DNA from: an uncultured Eubacterium sp.
GTDB lineage: Bacteria; Bacillota; Clostridia; Lachnospirales; Lachnospiraceae
Length of the DNA: 32,734 nt
Assembly: GCA_947385775.1 (NCBI GenBank)
Contig: CANDMI010000044.1
Coordinates: 1 to 32,734 of the forward strand
Reading direction: 5' to 3'
The notes under the pieces were generated by a model that made no database searches, was not told where the DNA came from, and saw only the letters and a program-made list of their open reading frames with translations. Shown here one piece after another: positions 31,166 through 32,734 of this stretch (position 1 is the first letter of the stretch; every line of letters starts with the position of its first letter). Both the position numbers and the translations under genes were made by a program.

Positions 31166-32200
31166 CTACTCCCGCAGGGATATATCCCCCTCCTTTGTGG
31201 AAACGTTTAAATCCGCTCCACTGGAAGAATTGCCTTTCACATATTTCCATCCATAATATTTGTAACGGCTTTTCTTTCCATTTAACGAATCCGGCACAGA
31301 AAGCTTCCCAAATTCTGTCTTTAACGTGAGCTCGAATCTGTCAAGCTGCTCTTTTTTGGCTGTAAACACAACATCGCCATATGTGCTTACAGCGTTTAAT
31401 TTCTTGGAAATATATAAATCAGACAGCTTGATATTTCCGTCTTTTGTTGTTATGTTCGCGGAATTTGAAAGTTTCGCGTTTTTCAAATAGATGTCTCCAT
31501 AAGTTGTTTTTATTTTCAGCCTGCCGACTGCATTTAGGTCGGATACACGAATATCCCCTTCTTTTGAAAGCAGCTGCAAGCCACGATCGCTTTTTGCGCC
31601 GGATATTTGGATATCACCAAATTCTGTCTCTATGTTTGTGTCTTTGCAGTAGAAATCCTGTAAAGATAAATCCGCGTCTTTTGCATACAGTGTAATTTCT
31701 TCGAAAAGTTTTTTTGGCACAAAAACGGTTATTTTTGTCTTATTTACGCAAATTGTGTTTTTTCCTTTTTTATAAGTATATAAAGCGTGCTGGTATGGTT
31801 CGGCGTTTAGCTGTAAAGCGTTTTCTTTTACCTGGTAAGTAAGTGGATTTTTGCTGTTATAGCAGTAAATGTAATAGGAAAGATAAAAATGATTATCCTT
31901 GGAAGCTTTAAGTTTCAGGTCTGCATCTCCCAGCCTAGCGGTTATGCTTTGAACGCCGTTTAATTGTTTCTTTTCCAGTTGATATGTATATGCTTTTTTC
32001 TCTTTCGCGGATACGGTCTGAACAAGCTTAGGTGATTGGGAAAATCCGATCGCGCCGTCCGCGGCATTAGAAATTGCGGTATTCGAGTTTGTCCTGTTGG
32101 ATATTATCCCGTTTGATATCTTCGTATGATAAAAACCGGATAAACAAAGTATGCCCGCTGAAAAAATAATCGCTGCTGTGATTTTTTTGTATCGTTTCAT
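31166..32200 (-). CDS. Exported DUF4097-type beta-strand repeat protein
   Basis: This 344-residue protein begins with a signal or membrane anchor (KRYKKITAAIIFSAGILCLSG). A lipobox is not convincing. The rest is a long run of short beta-rungs of the DUF4097/DUF4098 type: DLSLQDFYCKDTNIETEFGD, SDRGLQLLSKEGDIRVSDLN, KIKTTYGDIYLKNAKLS, ITTKDGNIKLSDLYI and VSTYGDVVFTAKKE. These end in DLNVSTKEGDISLRE. The recurring TxxGDI pattern marks a beta-helix-like stack. Such proteins usually sit at the cell envelope of Firmicutes and have no proven function. AGGAGGAG precedes the start. It has its own consensus promoter and no partner gene such as a PadR regulator or DUF1700 protein in the window. Confidence 0.85.
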   Translation of the reverse strand: MKRYKKITAAIIFSAGILCLSGFYHTKISNGIISNRTNSNTAISNAADGAIGFSQSPKLVQTVSAKEKKAYTYQLEKKQLNGVQSITARLGDADLKLKASKDNHFYLSYYIYCYNSKNPLTYQVKENALQLNAEPYQHALYTYKKGKNTICVNKTKITVFVPKKLFEEITLYAKDADLSLQDFYCKDTNIETEFGDIQISGAKSDRGLQLLSKEGDIRVSDLNAVGRLKIKTTYGDIYLKNAKLSNSANITTKDGNIKLSDLYISKKLNAVSTYGDVVFTAKKEQLDRFELTLKTEFGKLSVPDSLNGKKSRYKYYGWKYVKGNSSSGADLNVSTKEGDISLRE

Positions 32201-32244
32201 AATGAGCTCCTCCTGATTTTGTATAATATTATTTTGCTTCTCAT

Positions 32245-32273
32245 ATTATATTTTATATAATATTGTTTGTCAA
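32245..32273 (-). promoter_or_regulatory. Consensus promoter of the DUF4097-type gene, overlapping an AT-rich palindrome
   Basis: On the minus strand TTGACA (32268-32273) and TATAAT (32245-32250) are 17 bases apart, a perfect sigma-A promoter. The -10 box and spacer lie in ATTATATTTTATATAAT (32245-32261), an imperfect palindrome with the look of a repressor operator. Confidence 0.78.
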
Positions 32274-32334
32274 TCATTTTTATTACTATAATTTAAAGTC
32301 CTGGGCATCACTGGTTACTTTTCTTGGGGTGGGG

Positions 32335-32378
32335 ATTTGCCGTATAAATGATAAATAATAGAGCGTTATCCGGCAAAT
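32335..32378. other. Inverted repeat ATTTGCCG / CGGCAAAT
   Basis: ATTTGCCG (32335-32342) and CGGCAAAT (32371-32378) form an 8-bp inverted repeat around a 28-base AT-rich centre. A T6 run begins 10 bases beyond it. It sits just outside the larger palindromic element and may be part of the same unit or a separate terminator-like hairpin. Confidence 0.4.
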
Positions 32379-32403
32379 TAATGGGATTTTTTGCCTACCG
32401 GAC

Positions 32404-32637
32404 GCTGGAAACAGGCAACAGGCCCGTCCGGATGTTCCGGCTCCGGGATGTAAGAAGTTCTAGGCATTCTGCGCAAGGATTTTAATGCTGGACGGAACGG
32501 GAATTGACCGCCATCCATGGCGCAATCCCCTTTTTCGGGCGTCCCTGCCCGAAAATCCTATACGGAAAACAGAATGCCAAGAGCTTCTAACGTCCCTGCG
32601 CAGTCACATCCGGACGGGCCTGTTGCCTGTTTCCAGC
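32404..32637. repeat. 234-bp palindromic element with perfect 32-bp inverted ends
   Basis: The first 32 bases (32404-32435) are the exact reverse complement of the last 32 (32606-32637). Inside, 32453-32471 pairs with 32570-32588, with two mismatches in 19. The core holds CGCCAT/ATGGCG with a two-base loop at 32509-32522 and TTTTCGGGC/GCCCGAAAA with a six-base loop at 32532-32555. There is no open reading frame of note and no clear target duplication. The form is that of a non-autonomous palindromic mobile element (MITE-like) or a long structured RNA. The surrounding 32274-32734 stretch has no gene. Confidence 0.85.
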
Positions 32638-32734
32638 TGTTTTACAAAAGCTTCCCGTTATTTTTCACAACCAGCCCCATTTTCAATCTATATGGCAATT
32701 GCACACTCCTGGAATTTTATACTGGCAAAAGGCG

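Overview
The window reads as chromosome of a Gram-positive Clostridia bacterium, most likely Lachnospiraceae-like. The case rests on gene content and order: mreB-mreC-mreD-PBP2-minC-minD-minE-rodA-mgsA in one run, yggS-sepF-ylmH-lspA-rluD, a YnbB-type PLP enzyme after miaA, a LexA with Firmicutes-type boxes, strong AGGAGG ribosome sites, many TTG/GTG starts and sigma-A promoters. I saw no rRNA, tRNA, CRISPR array or intact transposase.

Layout. (1) 1-4095: right end of a surface-glycan cluster (deacetylase-like C-terminus, methyltransferase, two Gfo/Idh-fold proteins, CMP-sugar synthetase-like cytidylyltransferase), visibly richer in A+T than what follows. (2) 4096-5888: a scar zone with a deletion remnant of an AAA-ATPase/PD-(D/E)XK protein, a folded palindromic element and a HEPN/MNT toxin-antitoxin pair whose antitoxin carries an in-frame 18-bp repeat. 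(3) 5898-18555: housekeeping run miaA, ynbB, radC, then the elongation and division-site operon mreBCD, PBP2, minCDE, rodA, an mgsA homologue that lacks the catalytic Asp, and a lipoprotein DD-carboxypeptidase. (4) 18693-20934: a conserved-looking orphan P-loop protein, a DUF378 membrane protein on the minus strand and a HlyD-like membrane-anchored protein without a transporter. (5) 21027-25799: yggS, sepF, ylmH, lspA, rluD and a cytidylate-kinase-like gene with a long AT-rich leader. (6) 25925-31139: dtd, a second decayed AAA-ATPase gene, a Xer-type recombinase, plsC, and a divergent SOS pair (LysM membrane protein and lexA) with several LexA boxes, then a HAD phosphatase. (7) 31166-32734: a DUF4097-type exported protein on the minus strand with a consensus promoter, then a gene-free end holding a 234-bp palindromic element with perfect 32-bp inverted ends.

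How it works together. The central block builds and places the cell wall: MreBCD, RodA and PBP2 form the elongasome; MinCDE and SepF place and tether the division ring; the carboxypeptidase trims peptides; LspA matures lipoproteins, including that carboxypeptidase. LexA and the LysM protein probably couple DNA damage to a pause in division, as LexA/YneA do in Bacillus.

The points most worth a second look are the 234-bp palindromic element, the HEPN/MNT pair with its repeat-expanded antitoxin, the MgsA homologue with Val in place of the catalytic Asp, a Gfo/Idh-fold protein without the usual catalytic residues, and short tandem duplications just upstream of several start codons. I did not find a large, clearly new multi-gene system.
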